Below, piece by piece: positions 23,466 through 34,975 of a stretch of 64,000 nucleotides of DNA. This DNA comes from Psettodes erumei (Eukaryota; Chordata; Actinopteri; Pleuronectiformes; Psettodidae). The position numbers and the translations under genes are program-made. How positions within the stretch are numbered: position 1 is the stretch's first letter; every line of letters begins with the position of its first letter. The notes beneath the pieces were generated by a model. It ran no database searches, was not told the origin of the DNA, and saw only the letters and a program-made list of their open reading frames with translations. The stretch is taken from NCBI GenBank assembly GCA_016785225.1, contig JAFBJZ010000623.1:3038501-3102500 (forward strand), written 5' to 3'.

Positions 23466-24058
23466 CTGGGCACAGTGGGTGCAGGGGCTCTCCCTCCCGA
23501 TGGCATGCTCTTTTGTTGTGGCCACACAAGGGCAGCCATTATGTGTGCACCAGAGTGTGACCAAGTACGAGCTCGTCTCAAAGAGAGGATGTGCATGTTT
23601 GTCTTCTACTGTTCTGTTTTTGCATGAGTTTGAGTGTGTCCTGGTATTTGTGCGCTGTTCATGAGCTGCTCTCCCACTGCACTGGTTTCTATCTCACCAC
23701 TAGGCAGGAGGGTGCAGACAGAGGACAGGGAAGAAAGCGAGCCTCCGTTCTCTCAACACACTGTTGCGTTGTTGCCAGAGTGGGACAGGCTGGGGACAGG
23801 GGACAGGAAAGTGGACGGAGGCCAAGTTCCTGGTAGTGGCGATGGCGGGTCAGAGACGTTTCCAGTCTGCTTATGTTTCACATGCTGTCTAAATCTTACA
23901 ATGTGGCAGAAAAGCTCATCCCCTGTACATCCAGTGCTGAAGGTTCAAATCTTGCATTGTGTCTGAAAAAATAAATAAAGCAATGGTTTCCCACTTTAAG
24001 GTGGCTGAATGCTCTTCAGGGATATTCAGTCGTCTTGGAGAGAGGAGTGTGGGGTTTT

Positions 24059-24224
24059 TCAGTCTACTTTGTCATTGTTGTTGGAGTGAACAGGCTGGCA
24101 CTGGGCTGAGCACAGAGACGAGGAGGGGGGGGCGGAGGTAGCAGAAGGGTCCCTGGGTTTGTGTTTTCGACGCAGGGCGATCGCGGCCAGAATGCTGATA
24201 ATGTGCACATGGAAGTACATAGAC
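24059..24224 (-). CDS. mboat1: mboat1 terminal coding exon
   Basis: Acceptor TTTCTTAG. A last short membrane segment (MYFHVHIISILAAIAL) followed by a basic RRKHKPRD and a Ser/Pro-rich cytosolic tail ending at TGA 24061-24059. Confidence 0.88.
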
Positions 24225-27200
24225 CTAAGAAAGAAAGGAGGGAAAAACCCAGTGGAGCTTTTTTTAAACTTTCATTTACCCCGGGCAGAAATGTGGATCA
24301 TTAGGAAAATGTGACATGACTAAATAAGGAAGACCACAAGATATCAAAGATAAGAGAGACACTCTTTCACAACCACGTGCCACCGCCTCTCCTGTTAAAG
24401 TTTGTCCAAACTTCAGTATAGATGCAGACAGCTGCGAAGGTGTGTCTACACATGCAATCAGCAGTCTGCGTACACAAATGCAGTATTCACATGCACTGGA
24501 AAAAAAGACGGTGACCTCAAAACAGCAAGAAGAAGAAGAAGAGCTTCTTTGTTACATTTAGCTGAACAACGAGAAAAGCAAAAGAAAGTGGTGAGAAGGA
24601 GGCGAGGGTCAGGGGCAGACGGCAGACACCAGCCACGTAAATGCACCCGTGCATGAATGAGACATACCTGTAATAAACCAAAGTGGGCTCTACTGCAAGG
24701 AGAAGAAAAGGAATGACAGTGTAGCAGATGGCCAGCTGGGTTGCTGCCCAAGTGATGACGTCGTAACCTAGCTTCAAGCCTCGGGAGCCGAGGAAGTAGT
24801 GGCGAATAGATTTCCGTATCTGTTGGGGAGAGAGAGACTCTAATGTTATTTCAACGCACAATTTACTACGTGATACTTTTTTTCCTCTGAGTGCAGAAAT
24901 GAATACTCACCGCTCGTGCTGCCATGGTGATTGGGATGGCGGTGATGAAGGTGAAATAGTACCCAGGATAAACACCATGCCACAGGGCAGACAGGATAAA
25001 GGTCAATGCCAGCCTGTGCTTGGGGGCTCGGTCGTAACACACCCTGAGGAGGTGAGGGTCGAGATGTGGTTCAAAATGAAATGGAAAGCAAAGTAAATGT
25101 TTTCTGACCATGCTGAAGTTCATATTTGCAGCACTTACGTTTTCAGCCAAACTCCAGTTCGAATATTCCAGTTGTCTATGAATGTCTTGAAGCTGGTTGC
25201 AGTCTAGGACAAAGTGTAATTTATGAAACAATTTATGAACAAAAACCACATCACTAATTCTTAGCTCAATGACAGACTCCAATTCTAACACAGCACTCCT
25301 ATGCTGTTTTTGAAATTATTGTTTTTAGAGTACCTCAATCCCCAGGATGTTGAGGTTGGAGATGAGATCCCATGATGGCTTTCCATTTGCATCCATCCCC
25401 AAGAAACCATAACCTGCAGCGTTGTTCACAGCGTCGGCTGGAACAAAGAAATAAATCGTGACTTACATGACAATATGCAGCTGACAGTAAGACTGGCCAA
25501 CCACAGCACCTCAACTCAAACACAGGCTGTGCTCACCGAGTGTCCAGGCAAAATAGAATTTGGGCCTCGCTGCTTGTATGGAGAAGAATGCGTAGGTGAG
25601 CCTGGTGAGGAAGGGGGCGTGGCTGACGAAGTGTGGGTCCACATTGTACGTTATCGGCAAGGACCGAGTCACAACGAGGAAGAAGAGCATGCAGCCACAG
25701 CAGACCAGCAGCTTTCTGCAGACAGCGCTCTGCAGAGAAAACGGATAACTTCTGAGCTGTGATAGAAACAACCCACCAATACTTCAGTCCCAGGTAGTGC
25801 TGCATTGTTAAAATCTGAGAACAGGAGCAGCAAACAGAGAAACTCACCAGAGGCGACAAGTCCGGTGTCTTATCGTAGCCGTTCTGTCCGTTGCAGGTGC
25901 CGGCGTGCTGCCTGAGCCTCTGGCTGATGTGTCTGCCCTCTATGAAGTCTGTGTAGTCCTTGTAGTTGCTGCACGGACCCACCAAGACACTCAGGAAGCT
26001 CAGATTGTAGCTCAGGTACTCAATGAGAGAAGGCCTCACGCTGCAGACAGAGCAACACATGAAATCACTGAAAACAAAACAGGGGAAGCCTTTATTGTAA
26101 TATGAGCACAGGGATCACTGCCAATAGTGGTAGGCACCGTATGTTTCCGTGTAACTTATGCCACTTATTTTGAATGAAAATGAACAATTAAAAGGAGGTG
26201 TGACTGCAGTGTTTGTTTTGCAGGTGAAAAGCTGAATGGCTTAAGTTCCATAAGAGTAAACACTCTGACAAAAGTGACCTTTTAAAATTTTACACAGAGA
26301 AAATCTAAATGTTATCAGTTACACTTTGATTTGCTTTCTTTGGCCCTCTGATTATAGCAGTAACACAGCGAAACCAGGGTTGAGTACAGAGAACTGGTTA
26401 TGACTTCAAAACCTTCCACAAAAACCTGAAAATCATTACAAAATCTGAAGTTCCTATCAACATTACAGCTTATACACGAATTAAAGCCTGTATATCATCT
26501 TTACTATGGTGATGAGTACAATCAGAGTTATCACACAGGATGTGCTGATAGATTTTTCATTTAATTTCAAAATGGCATGCATGGCACACAGATGGATGTG
26601 GTTTTTATGATTCACATGCATAAAAATGTCATATCCTCCATGCAAAAGGGGTGCCTCTTTTATGAGATTCCAGCATGCTTTTTACATGAATAAGCTATTC
26701 ACCATGATTGCATCTCCTTGTCACTTGTCCTTCGCGGCTAAAGGAAAAGAAAGACTTATTTATTCTTTAAGTATGGTAGTTAATTCAGATGCCACTGGAG
26801 CCAGAGACATATTTACCTACAGTGTAAACTATATGCACCTTACAGCCCATAGCATGTTTACCCAGTTAAAAACTTACTGTATTGCCTGAAGCTTCTGCTC
26901 CGGGGTCAGCTGTTCGACCTTCTTACAAATACCTATAAAACAAGGGATGACATCCTAAGTAATCCTGTTTGCAAACATTCCCTTTGCCACTTTTCATCAT
27001 TTCATAATCTGTTGATCTGTCCTTCGATTACACGGTTATTCAATTTCACTCTAACAAGCCATTTTCGTGGAACACGTTTCATCATGTCACAGTATCAGGT
27101 GTTGCTAATAAAATACACGATGGCTCAACTCCATTTCAGTGGCAGGATTGTGCCATGACTCACTTGCAGTGTCTCAATTCATGTACTTCCATACTTGTGC

Positions 27201-30200
27201 TGGCTATTTTGACAGCGCAAACGCATTCATGCTGACAGATATGGCAACATGCAGTGCACTGTGAGCACCTGGATGGTGAACTCATGGTGGTTAGAAAGTT
27301 TGAGTGTGAAATGCTTCAAACATCTCACCCTCAAATGGTCAAATACCTGGGCTATGTGGCAGAAAGGCAGAATGTGTTTGCCCGCGTCTGTGTGCATTGG
27401 ATGTGTGTGTTGGTGCACATCCTCTCCAGAGGAGAGCTCTGTCTTACCGTCATGGAGCTGGAAGGCCAGTGTGGTGATCTTCTGAGTTACTATCATCAGA
27501 GGCCTGAGCAGAAAAGGCAGATAAAATCATTTCATTTCTGATGTCCGCTGTTTGGCTGACTTAGTGGATTCAGGGGTTTTTACAATTCTAACTCACACAA
27601 CACTATGCCACAGAAATCCTCAGGGTCGCTCAGACATAATAAACACATAAATATAATAAGTAGTGTCATAGTATTTTAGCAGGCAGCTGTTTTTAGCCTC
27701 ACAAAGCCATCTCTGACAGCTTTGAGAATGGTGACCATATTTTTTAACGTCCTAAGACTCAAAAGAAGTTCTCTCATCAGCAAAACTGCAAAAGAGCATT
27801 TTTTTTTGTTATTTACTGTACGCCCAACCTGAAACAACATGCGCAATGAGCCTCCGTCTGAGGCTACAGGATTCATTTCCACTGTGAATCACCTAATTCC
27901 TCTCCAGCTGTGGCATGTCAGGTCACTTAAAACTCCAGTGCAATTCATTCAAACACCCACAGTTTTACGTAATCATGGTCTCTCTTTGAAACCAGGTCAG
28001 CCCATCTTCCTCCTGTCAAGTTTATGTATCAGAGAGAAAATCCTGCCCTCAATTTGATTGGATCAGGACAACAGTGCTAGACTTCATCCATCCAACACTT
28101 TTTGTCCCAGTGCTTATTACAGTACAGTATAGTATACAGTAAAATTACACTGTTAAGGAGAACATGCTGTCTGCTGGGCAGACATAACTGTATATTAAGT
28201 GAGACAATAACTCATGCTTTTGTCATGATTCCTTTAACACAGTTCAAATTTTGGTTCCATTTTTTTCAGTAAGTCAGTCATCTATGAATACATTTGGTTT
28301 AAGAAACAATCTTTTTAATGGGGAACTGTGCACTTTGCACTTGGTAATTGGTTTGCACTGATCGAGAGTAAAAAGTTTAATGTATCTTGTACAATGACAA
28401 TAAAGCTTCCATCCATCACATTGGAAGTGAGATAACAGTGGATGGTATTAAGGTCCTGCACAGTAAGTGCGAGCAGATGATATTCACACCCCCTCTCCTG
28501 GTGCCATTCACAGATAGAGACCTCTCTGTCCCAAGAACGTGAGTGTGTGTGCACAAAAGCACACAAGCATACATTTAACTGCTTCTCTCTCTCTCTCTCT
28601 CTATCTATCACATAGACACACACACACACACACACACACCAGTGTGTGAGGGGGCTGCATTGTGTGTGCACAGCATGGAAAACTGAGGCAGAGAGGGGCT
28701 GGCCATGCGGCTGGCAGCGCCAGCTCAATGACAGCGCGCAGCTTTGGAGAAAGGTTTTCGGAGGGTGCCAGCTGGCAGCGATGTGCTACTGTAGCCTACA
28801 GACTCTGTTTTTCCCCTCATTTAGACCATAGTGTTGGCACCTTGCAGAAGAATCTGACCCGGTTGAATTTCTGTTCCACTGCCTTGCACAAATTCAACAA
28901 AGATTAGCGTATGGAAGCGCTTGCAGACAGACTCAGACTTCATTGCCTGACCCCGATAATTTCATGAAGTTTGGGGTACACGGTTACACGTACGCACATC
29001 GTCTCTGTGATCCACAGCCATTTATCTGTCCAGTCTGAGGGCTTGAAGCAGCTGGATCTTGAATCAATGCGGGACCCTACCAAAAGGCTGACTCACAGGC
29101 CTGGCTGCTCACCATCAAAGTCATGTGGAGTTCAAGTGAGGCTGCCAGCAAATGCTGAAAACAGCCAACAAAGTCAACTCTCACGGTTAAAAGCCCAACT
29201 GCTGAGCAGTTAACACTGCCCACGTTACCCACTTGATCTTATTTTCTAGTAAAAACCACTGGTACAACCCCAGGCATGACTCTGACAAAGCACGTGCATT
29301 GGCAGCACCGGGTTCAGTCTGTTTTTTATGTGACTCCTGAGAGCTGCTCTTCATGTGAGAAGTGTCCCACCGTAACATACGCCTTATTTTAACTCATTTA
29401 CAACCCTCTTTGAGAACAGCCTCATTTTGAATATACAATCTTTAGAATTAACTGAGGAACGACAGAGGAGTCACTGCCCATCGTCTGTTAAGGGATGTTT
29501 CTCCCACTCCAATGAGCTCTACTTTGAGAAAATGTCCACCCTCCATATAAAGATAAACATACATAAAAAGTACAGCACACTTCTGTACAAGCAGGCAACA
29601 AATTTACAGTGCAGTTGCCAGGAAGCAGTGAGTACCTCAACTCTACCTGACTGGACACCACAACTGCGAACAATTCTCACTGCTGCTTTTCAATCAGGGG
29701 TGTTTTATTGACACAAGGCTGTGGCATTGGCGGCTGTGTAAGCAGCGCAGCACAGTTTAGAGACGTTAACTGATAACGTACAGAACTGCTCTAAAACCTG
29801 AAGTGATTAACGTGCCGTCAGCGAGAAGGTGCGGCAAGGAGAGACGGGACAGCTGAGGGATTAGCCTTACCCAGAGAAGTCAGTGGACAGTATGCCATAG
29901 TTAAAGATGAAGACCCGGCTCACTTGGCACACTGTCAGATAGCCCATAGCTGTCACCATGGAATACCTGTATGTGGGGGAATGAGCAAAACTAAATTGGA
30001 AGTTGAGACATTATGGTGCCACATACAACACCTGTAAATGCTACCTAAAATGGCTGCCAGCTCTTAGTCACTTGAATATGTCTTTTTAGATTTCTTAGTT
30101 TGGAGGAAAATAGAACAGATTTCTCTTCATGCTCAGAGTGAAATAAATACATACAGTAAGTGCTTCTCTTACATATCTGCATGTACATGAGCTTGGCTTA

Positions 30201-32532
30201 GCTCAGATCCATGGATGACATCAAGTTGGAACTTTTTGTTTGGAACTTTCAGAGCCAAAGAGAAAGCTAAAAAAAAATCGATCTGGAATATACAAACTCG
30301 AGCCTTCATGAACAAGAGTCAGAAACGTCATGGGTCAGAGAAATGCTCAACACCAGGATCACCACAATGAATTCTTAGAGGTCAGAACTACTGACATTGC
30401 AACATAGCAGAGTGATTACTCATTGTGTAGGCATGCACTGCCACATGCTGAGATCGTGTTGATTCATTCATACTGTGAAAAAGAGGTGATGTGCTGTGCT
30501 GCATGTTTGATGTGAAACAACCTTTATTCTGTTTTTAATTCCACAAGCACACAACAATACTGGTTTTATCTTCCACTCCCTGCAGGTAATCCAGAGCAAA
30601 CTATGTGTGCTGCTACATTCATTTAGAGGCCATGATGATACAGTGGAGCCAGTGGAGCCAGTAGAGCAAAACCAAGAAAAAAAATGCATGCAGACACAGT
30701 CTGACTATCTTGATGTAATAGACTGCCGTCTTTTGTGTAATTTCCATGCCTTCAACAGCAGTATTTTAGTTCAGCTCCACATTTTAACAGGAAGATAATA
30801 AGGTGGGGTGCAGTGTAATTAAGTCTTTGGTGGAATGTGTAGGAGGGAGTGAATGAATGAATGGGAAATAATGAAAAACGAATATCAATATCATAGGGAT
30901 TATCGAGACTAAGTCATCTGTCCACTCCACCAGACACCTGGTGATGTAATCTTCTTCTTCACTTCTGAGCGGATCTTGTTCGACAAGTTTTAACTTAAGT
31001 CAACAGTAACAAGAATTGCACCACTATCATGGAAAAGAGGAGCTGCTGTTGGAGCAGGTCTATCATCTGCCTGTTGCTGTGATGACAGACAGACTGGTCA
31101 GGCTGGTCTCGAAACAACATTTGCACTAATTCATCGATTAGTTGACAACAGTATATTGTTTGTCTGTGGCCAACTAGATAGTTGGTCAAATGGCAGGACT
31201 ACACAGTACAGACTGATTACACCTTCCCTTTGAAGATGTTGCACAAAAGGCCATGGAGTGATTGCACAGACAGCTGAAAAATGAAAGTCTACCTATATGT
31301 TTACATGTCACATATTCCAACATATGTTAGTGCTGAGACATTTCAGATCACACATCCCAGACTTTTTACGTCGATCTCCCTTGCAAGTATGAAGACAGCG
31401 ACTTACCTGTGTACACTGTTGATGTCAGCTTTAATGATGATCAAGTAGTTTGCAGCCACCACTGTCAGGATGTGTGCTGAGTACCTGCAGGACACGACAC
31501 ACGCGGTGAAAAATCATCCCGGTATTCCTTATTCAAAATTGAAGGGGGACATTATTCTGTATGTGTATTATTATGATAAAGTTTGTCCCAGCGAAGCCTT
31601 GACATGTTTTCCCATATTCGTCCTGTGCATTTCATTGTCCTATAATGATAACCCTTTGGGGCTGGACCCTGCCCAGTCCTTTTGTCTGGGAGGCAGACAA
31701 GTGACATTTGAGATCTGCTCACAGTCTACAGTCCCATACTTTCACTCCACAAGCGATTGGCAATTAAGTCATGGTGTTGGCTTAATGTTAAAAATAAGTG
31801 TGGCACCATGAGAGAACATGAAGGGAGCACCGTACTGGGCGGCATCGTGCCGTACCATCCGAAGCAGAATATGAGAAAGGCGATGCCAAGGAGAGTGGCC
31901 ACGGCATGTCTGACCAGGGGATTGGCATGGCGGGGGCTGAGGTAGAGACGAAACCAGAAGGCAGCAGCCAGGGCAAACAGCTGGCACGCCAAAAAATTCA
32001 CCTGTGCAGGGGAACGACAGAGACAGGGGTTTCCGGCTGCTCAAAATAGTCGACAAACTCACATGCTTTCCACGTTTGTTTCAACATCCTTAGTGCCATA
32101 TGAAATTTTATAAGGATGCATAGCTTCTCTATGATATTTGTAAAGTACATCAGCTGTGATATCAAGTCGCCCCATTTTTAACCTTTTAAACTGGCACAGT
32201 CTTTCATGTCATGTTGCAGAGGGGAAAAACAAAAAATGCCTCTAACATATACCATTAAAAGAAGGAGCCGCATTATGGTCGTAAGGTGACCTTTGAGGAA
32301 TCAGTCTGTCTCTCTTAACAAGTGACCCAACATTAATCAGACCAGAACACAACATATGCTACGAGAACATTATGCTCTGATAACATATGCTCTCCAGTTC
32401 CTCTGAAATCTCCCCGTGGGCTTGTATGTTCACAGCAGCCAGTCCTACCTGATCCAGAGGGAAGCCCAGGTATTCACTGACGGGCAGCAGAAACTTGGAG
32501 CCGGTGGTTTTAAACGCATTGTGCTCGCCCAT
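24059..32532 (-). CDS. mboat1: MBOAT1, lysophospholipid acyltransferase 1 (complete, 13 coding exons)
   Basis: Complement of 24059-24224, 24668-24819, 24911-25043, 25139-25203, 25334-25437, 25537-25729, 25848-26040, 26878-26932, 27448-27503, 29871-29966, 31407-31484, 31856-32001 and 32449-32532. The sum is 1521 nt, 506 aa (human about 495). It is a multi-pass ER membrane O-acyltransferase that re-acylates lysophosphatidylethanolamine and lysophosphatidylserine with acyl-CoA in the Lands cycle; MBOAT1/2 are also known ferroptosis suppressors. Visible are the N-terminal TTGSKFLLPVSEYLG and FPLDQVNFLACQLFAL, the IVTQKITTLAF block, WDLISNLNI, the Asn of FIDNWNI (N348) and the catalytic His in LSALWHGVYPGYYF (H379). 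The start is the only in-frame Met upstream of the family N-terminus. MBOAT2 is the main alternative; linkage to e2f3 and cdkal1 favours MBOAT1. Confidence 0.93.
24668..24819 (-). CDS. mboat1: mboat1 coding exon 12
   Basis: Acceptor CCAACAG, donor GTATGT. It reads IRKSIRHYFLGSRGLKLGYD then VITWAATQLAICYTVIPFLL, the C-terminal membrane region. Confidence 0.94.
24911..25043 (-). CDS. mboat1: mboat1 coding exon 11 (catalytic His)
   Basis: Acceptor CCTCAG, donor GTGAGT. It reads VCYDRAPKHRLALTFILSAL then WHGVYPGYYFTFITAIPITM. WHG carries the catalytic His of the superfamily. Confidence 0.95.
25139..25203 (-). CDS. mboat1: mboat1 coding exon 10 (active-site Asn)
   Basis: Acceptor GTCCTAG, donor GTAAGT. 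It reads TATSFKTFIDNWNIRTGVWL then K. The WNI Asn is the conserved polar active-site residue of MBOAT enzymes. Confidence 0.94.
25334..25437 (-). CDS. mboat1: mboat1 coding exon 9
   Basis: Acceptor TTCCAG, donor GTACTC (weak). It reads DAVNNAAGYGFLGMDANGKP then SWDLISNLNILGIE, a near-invariant MBOAT1/2 block. Confidence 0.94.
25537..25729 (-). CDS. mboat1: mboat1 coding exon 8
   Basis: Acceptor TCTGCAG, donor GTGAGC. A hydrophobic segment (LLVCCGCMLFFLVV), then SLPITYNVDPHF and the conserved AARPKFYFAWTL. Confidence 0.94.
25848..26040 (-). CDS. mboat1: mboat1 coding exon 7
   Basis: Acceptor TCTGCAG, donor GTGAGT. It reads VRPSLIEYLSYNLSFLSVLV and GPCSNYKDYTDFIEGRHISQ, the membrane/loop core, then a variable loop containing NGYDKTPDLSPL. 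Confidence 0.94.
26041..26877. other. mboat1 intron
   Basis: No element recognised. Confidence 0.7.
26878..26932 (-). CDS. mboat1: mboat1 coding exon 6
   Basis: Acceptor TTTATAG, donor GTAAGT. It reads ICKKVEQLTPEQKLQAI, the linker 'LTxEQxxLAI' of the family. Confidence 0.88.
26933..27447. other. mboat1 intron
   Basis: No element recognised. Confidence 0.7.
27448..27503 (-). CDS. mboat1: mboat1 coding exon 5
   Basis: Acceptor TGCTCAG, donor GTAAGA. It reads PLMIVTQKITTLAFQLHD, the strongly conserved MBOAT1/2 motif. Confidence 0.94.
27504..29870. other. mboat1 intron, 2.4 kb
   Basis: It contains a compound CT/CA microsatellite at 28584-28639. The open frame around 28662-28907 is not recognised. 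Otherwise featureless. Confidence 0.65.
28584..28639. repeat. Compound (CT)n...(CA)n microsatellite
   Basis: A CT tract, a short CTATCTATCA bridge, and then a CA tract. Confidence 0.85.
29871..29966 (-). CDS. mboat1: mboat1 coding exon 4
   Basis: Acceptor CATACAG, donor GTAAGG. It reads YSMVTAMGYLTVCQVSRVFI then FNYGILSTDFS, matching the family's GYLTxCxxSRxYIFxYG block. Confidence 0.92.
29967..31406. other. mboat1 intron, 1.4 kb
   Basis: A small tandem GTGGAGCCA-type repeat near 30642-30665. Otherwise nothing recognised. Confidence 0.65.
31407..31484 (-). CDS. mboat1: mboat1 coding exon 3
   Basis: Acceptor CCTGCAG, donor GTAAGT. It reads YSAHILTVVAANYLIIIKAD then INSVH. In phase with its neighbours; weaker conservation, identified by position and hydrophobicity. 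Confidence 0.85.
31856..32001 (-). CDS. mboat1: mboat1 coding exon 2
   Basis: Acceptor TGCACAG, donor GTACGG. It encodes VNFLACQLFALAAAFWFRLY, LSPRHANPLVRHAVATLLG and the membrane stretch IAFLIFCFG, ending two bases into a Trp codon. Confidence 0.92.
32449..32532 (-). CDS. mboat1: mboat1 coding exon 1 (start codon)
   Basis: ATG at 32532-32530. It reads MGEHNAFKTTGSKFLLPVSE then YLGFPLDQ, with donor GTAGGA. The frame is open upstream of the ATG only to a TAA at about 32607, with no earlier ATG, so this Met is the start. Confidence 0.88.
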
Positions 32533-32900
32533 CCTGCGCAGTTGCTCTCGTCGCGACGCCTCGGTGCTCCCGGTCGCCTCTCTGCTTCTTGTGTAGGCAA
32601 CCACTTACTTTTTTTTGCGGATAAAACGCATCGTTTGCCCGAGGGGCTCCGTGACAAGTCAAACCAGTCCACCGTCAGGCAGACCAGACACGGCACTCCC
32701 AGCTCTTCCCCTCTCCTCCTCCTCCTGCACTATCCAAGTACCAGTCAAGTCCGACTGAGACGAGAAGTAAAAATAAACGGCTCTTCCGGTTGCCGCTTCG
32801 AAAATAAAAGCCGGGTTGTCCAACATGCAATGTAAGGTTTTTCTTTAGAGTACTTTACTAAAGAGAGAAAGAACATGTCTGTCAGGGTAGATTTGTTTTT
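32533..32900 (-). promoter_or_regulatory. mboat1: mboat1 promoter / 5' UTR region
   Basis: CpG-containing sequence upstream of the start codon. An ETS-type site, CCGGAAG read on the minus strand (32789-32783), lies about 250 bp from the ATG, typical of a TATA-less housekeeping promoter. The transcription start is not determinable. Confidence 0.45.
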
Positions 32901-34200
<1,300 letters not shown>

Positions 34201-34249
34201 ATTGATCACTTGCGCCACTCAGCGTCCCGTCAAGGAACACACAAGGTGT

Positions 34250-34693
34250 GACAGGTGACGTCGCCTGTTTACAACTGCCAATGAACACGTGGCGCACTGA
34301 ATCTTGTGCTGCCATTGGTCAAGATAACAGTAAAGGGGCTGGAGACTCTTTACTAACGAACCAATACCGTCTCGCATGTAAATTCCGTTTGAAAATTTCC
34401 CGGGAAATCTGAGTTTCGCGGGAGGGCTCTTGAGCGCGTAAACCGTATCCCTTCATTCATCAGGCCGTTTCCTGAAGCCATTTCTCGACGGGAGAAACGA
34501 GAGTTGCGCTACTTTTTAATCCGTTGCATCTGCCTAAATGCACTTTCAAATAGAAAAATACCCCACAAAAGTCGATGAATCAGACTCTCATCTTTACTTT
34601 AGTCTGATTATTTTTGTAACCACTGCGACGGATTAGCAGCCATACGGGCTCGAAAGTACGGAGACAAGAAAGGGGTTACCCCGAAAACGCAAG
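34250..34693 (+). promoter_or_regulatory. e2f3: e2f3 promoter (CRE, E-box, three CCAAT boxes, E2F site)
   Basis: A CpG-rich segment directly upstream of the e2f3 ATG. Sites visible in order: TGACGTC (34256-34262, CRE-like), CCAAT (34278-34282), CACGTG E-box (34286-34291), ATTGG (34314-34318, inverted CCAAT), CCAAT (34361-34365), palindrome ATTTCCCGGGAAAT (34395-34408), and TTTCGCGG (34414-34421), a canonical E2F site. No TATA box. CCAAT plus E2F sites is the usual arrangement of cell-cycle promoters. The E2F site implies autoregulation or regulation by other E2Fs, as known for mammalian E2F genes. Site identity is seen; use is inferred. Confidence 0.6.
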
Positions 34694-34975
34694 ATGAGAA
34701 GAGGGATCTCCTCGGCTCCGGACAAAGTGATTCTAGCGGGTGTTGGGGGCTCTCCTTTGGACAATAATATAATTTTAACAACTCTTTCGGATCGTTTAAA
34801 CCCTGGACAACCCAACGCGACGTATATCCAAATAATAACCACCTCACCGCCTTGCAACGTTACACAGACATCAAATGTGTGTTTATCCGAACCTCAGACA
34901 AACAACATTTACACAACTCCACAACAAGCTGCAGCAAACGGAGCAGGACAACGACCGGCTTTGGGAAGACCGCCG
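34694..34975 (+). CDS. e2f3: e2f3 coding exon 1 (E2F3a)
   Basis: ATG at 34694, donor GTAATA at 34976, phase 0 out. It encodes 94 residues beginning [18 protein letters not shown], including [15 protein letters not shown] and ending [10 protein letters not shown]. The MRxGI start is the E2F3a signature. Confidence 0.95.

Larger units (their letters stand above)
23135..24058 (-). other. mboat1: Possible mboat1 3' UTR
   Basis: Lies directly after the mboat1 stop on the minus strand. The complement of AATAAA occurs at 23135-23140. Two CA arrays sit inside. The transcript end is uncertain. Confidence 0.35.

Noticed and set aside
23304..23627. Open frame with His-Thr repeats
   Set aside because: It is generated by two CA arrays; no family signature.
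24059..32532. MBOAT2 as the identity of the acyltransferase gene
   Set aside because: The protein shares motifs with both paralogues, but adjacency to e2f3 and cdkal1 matches the MBOAT1 locus.
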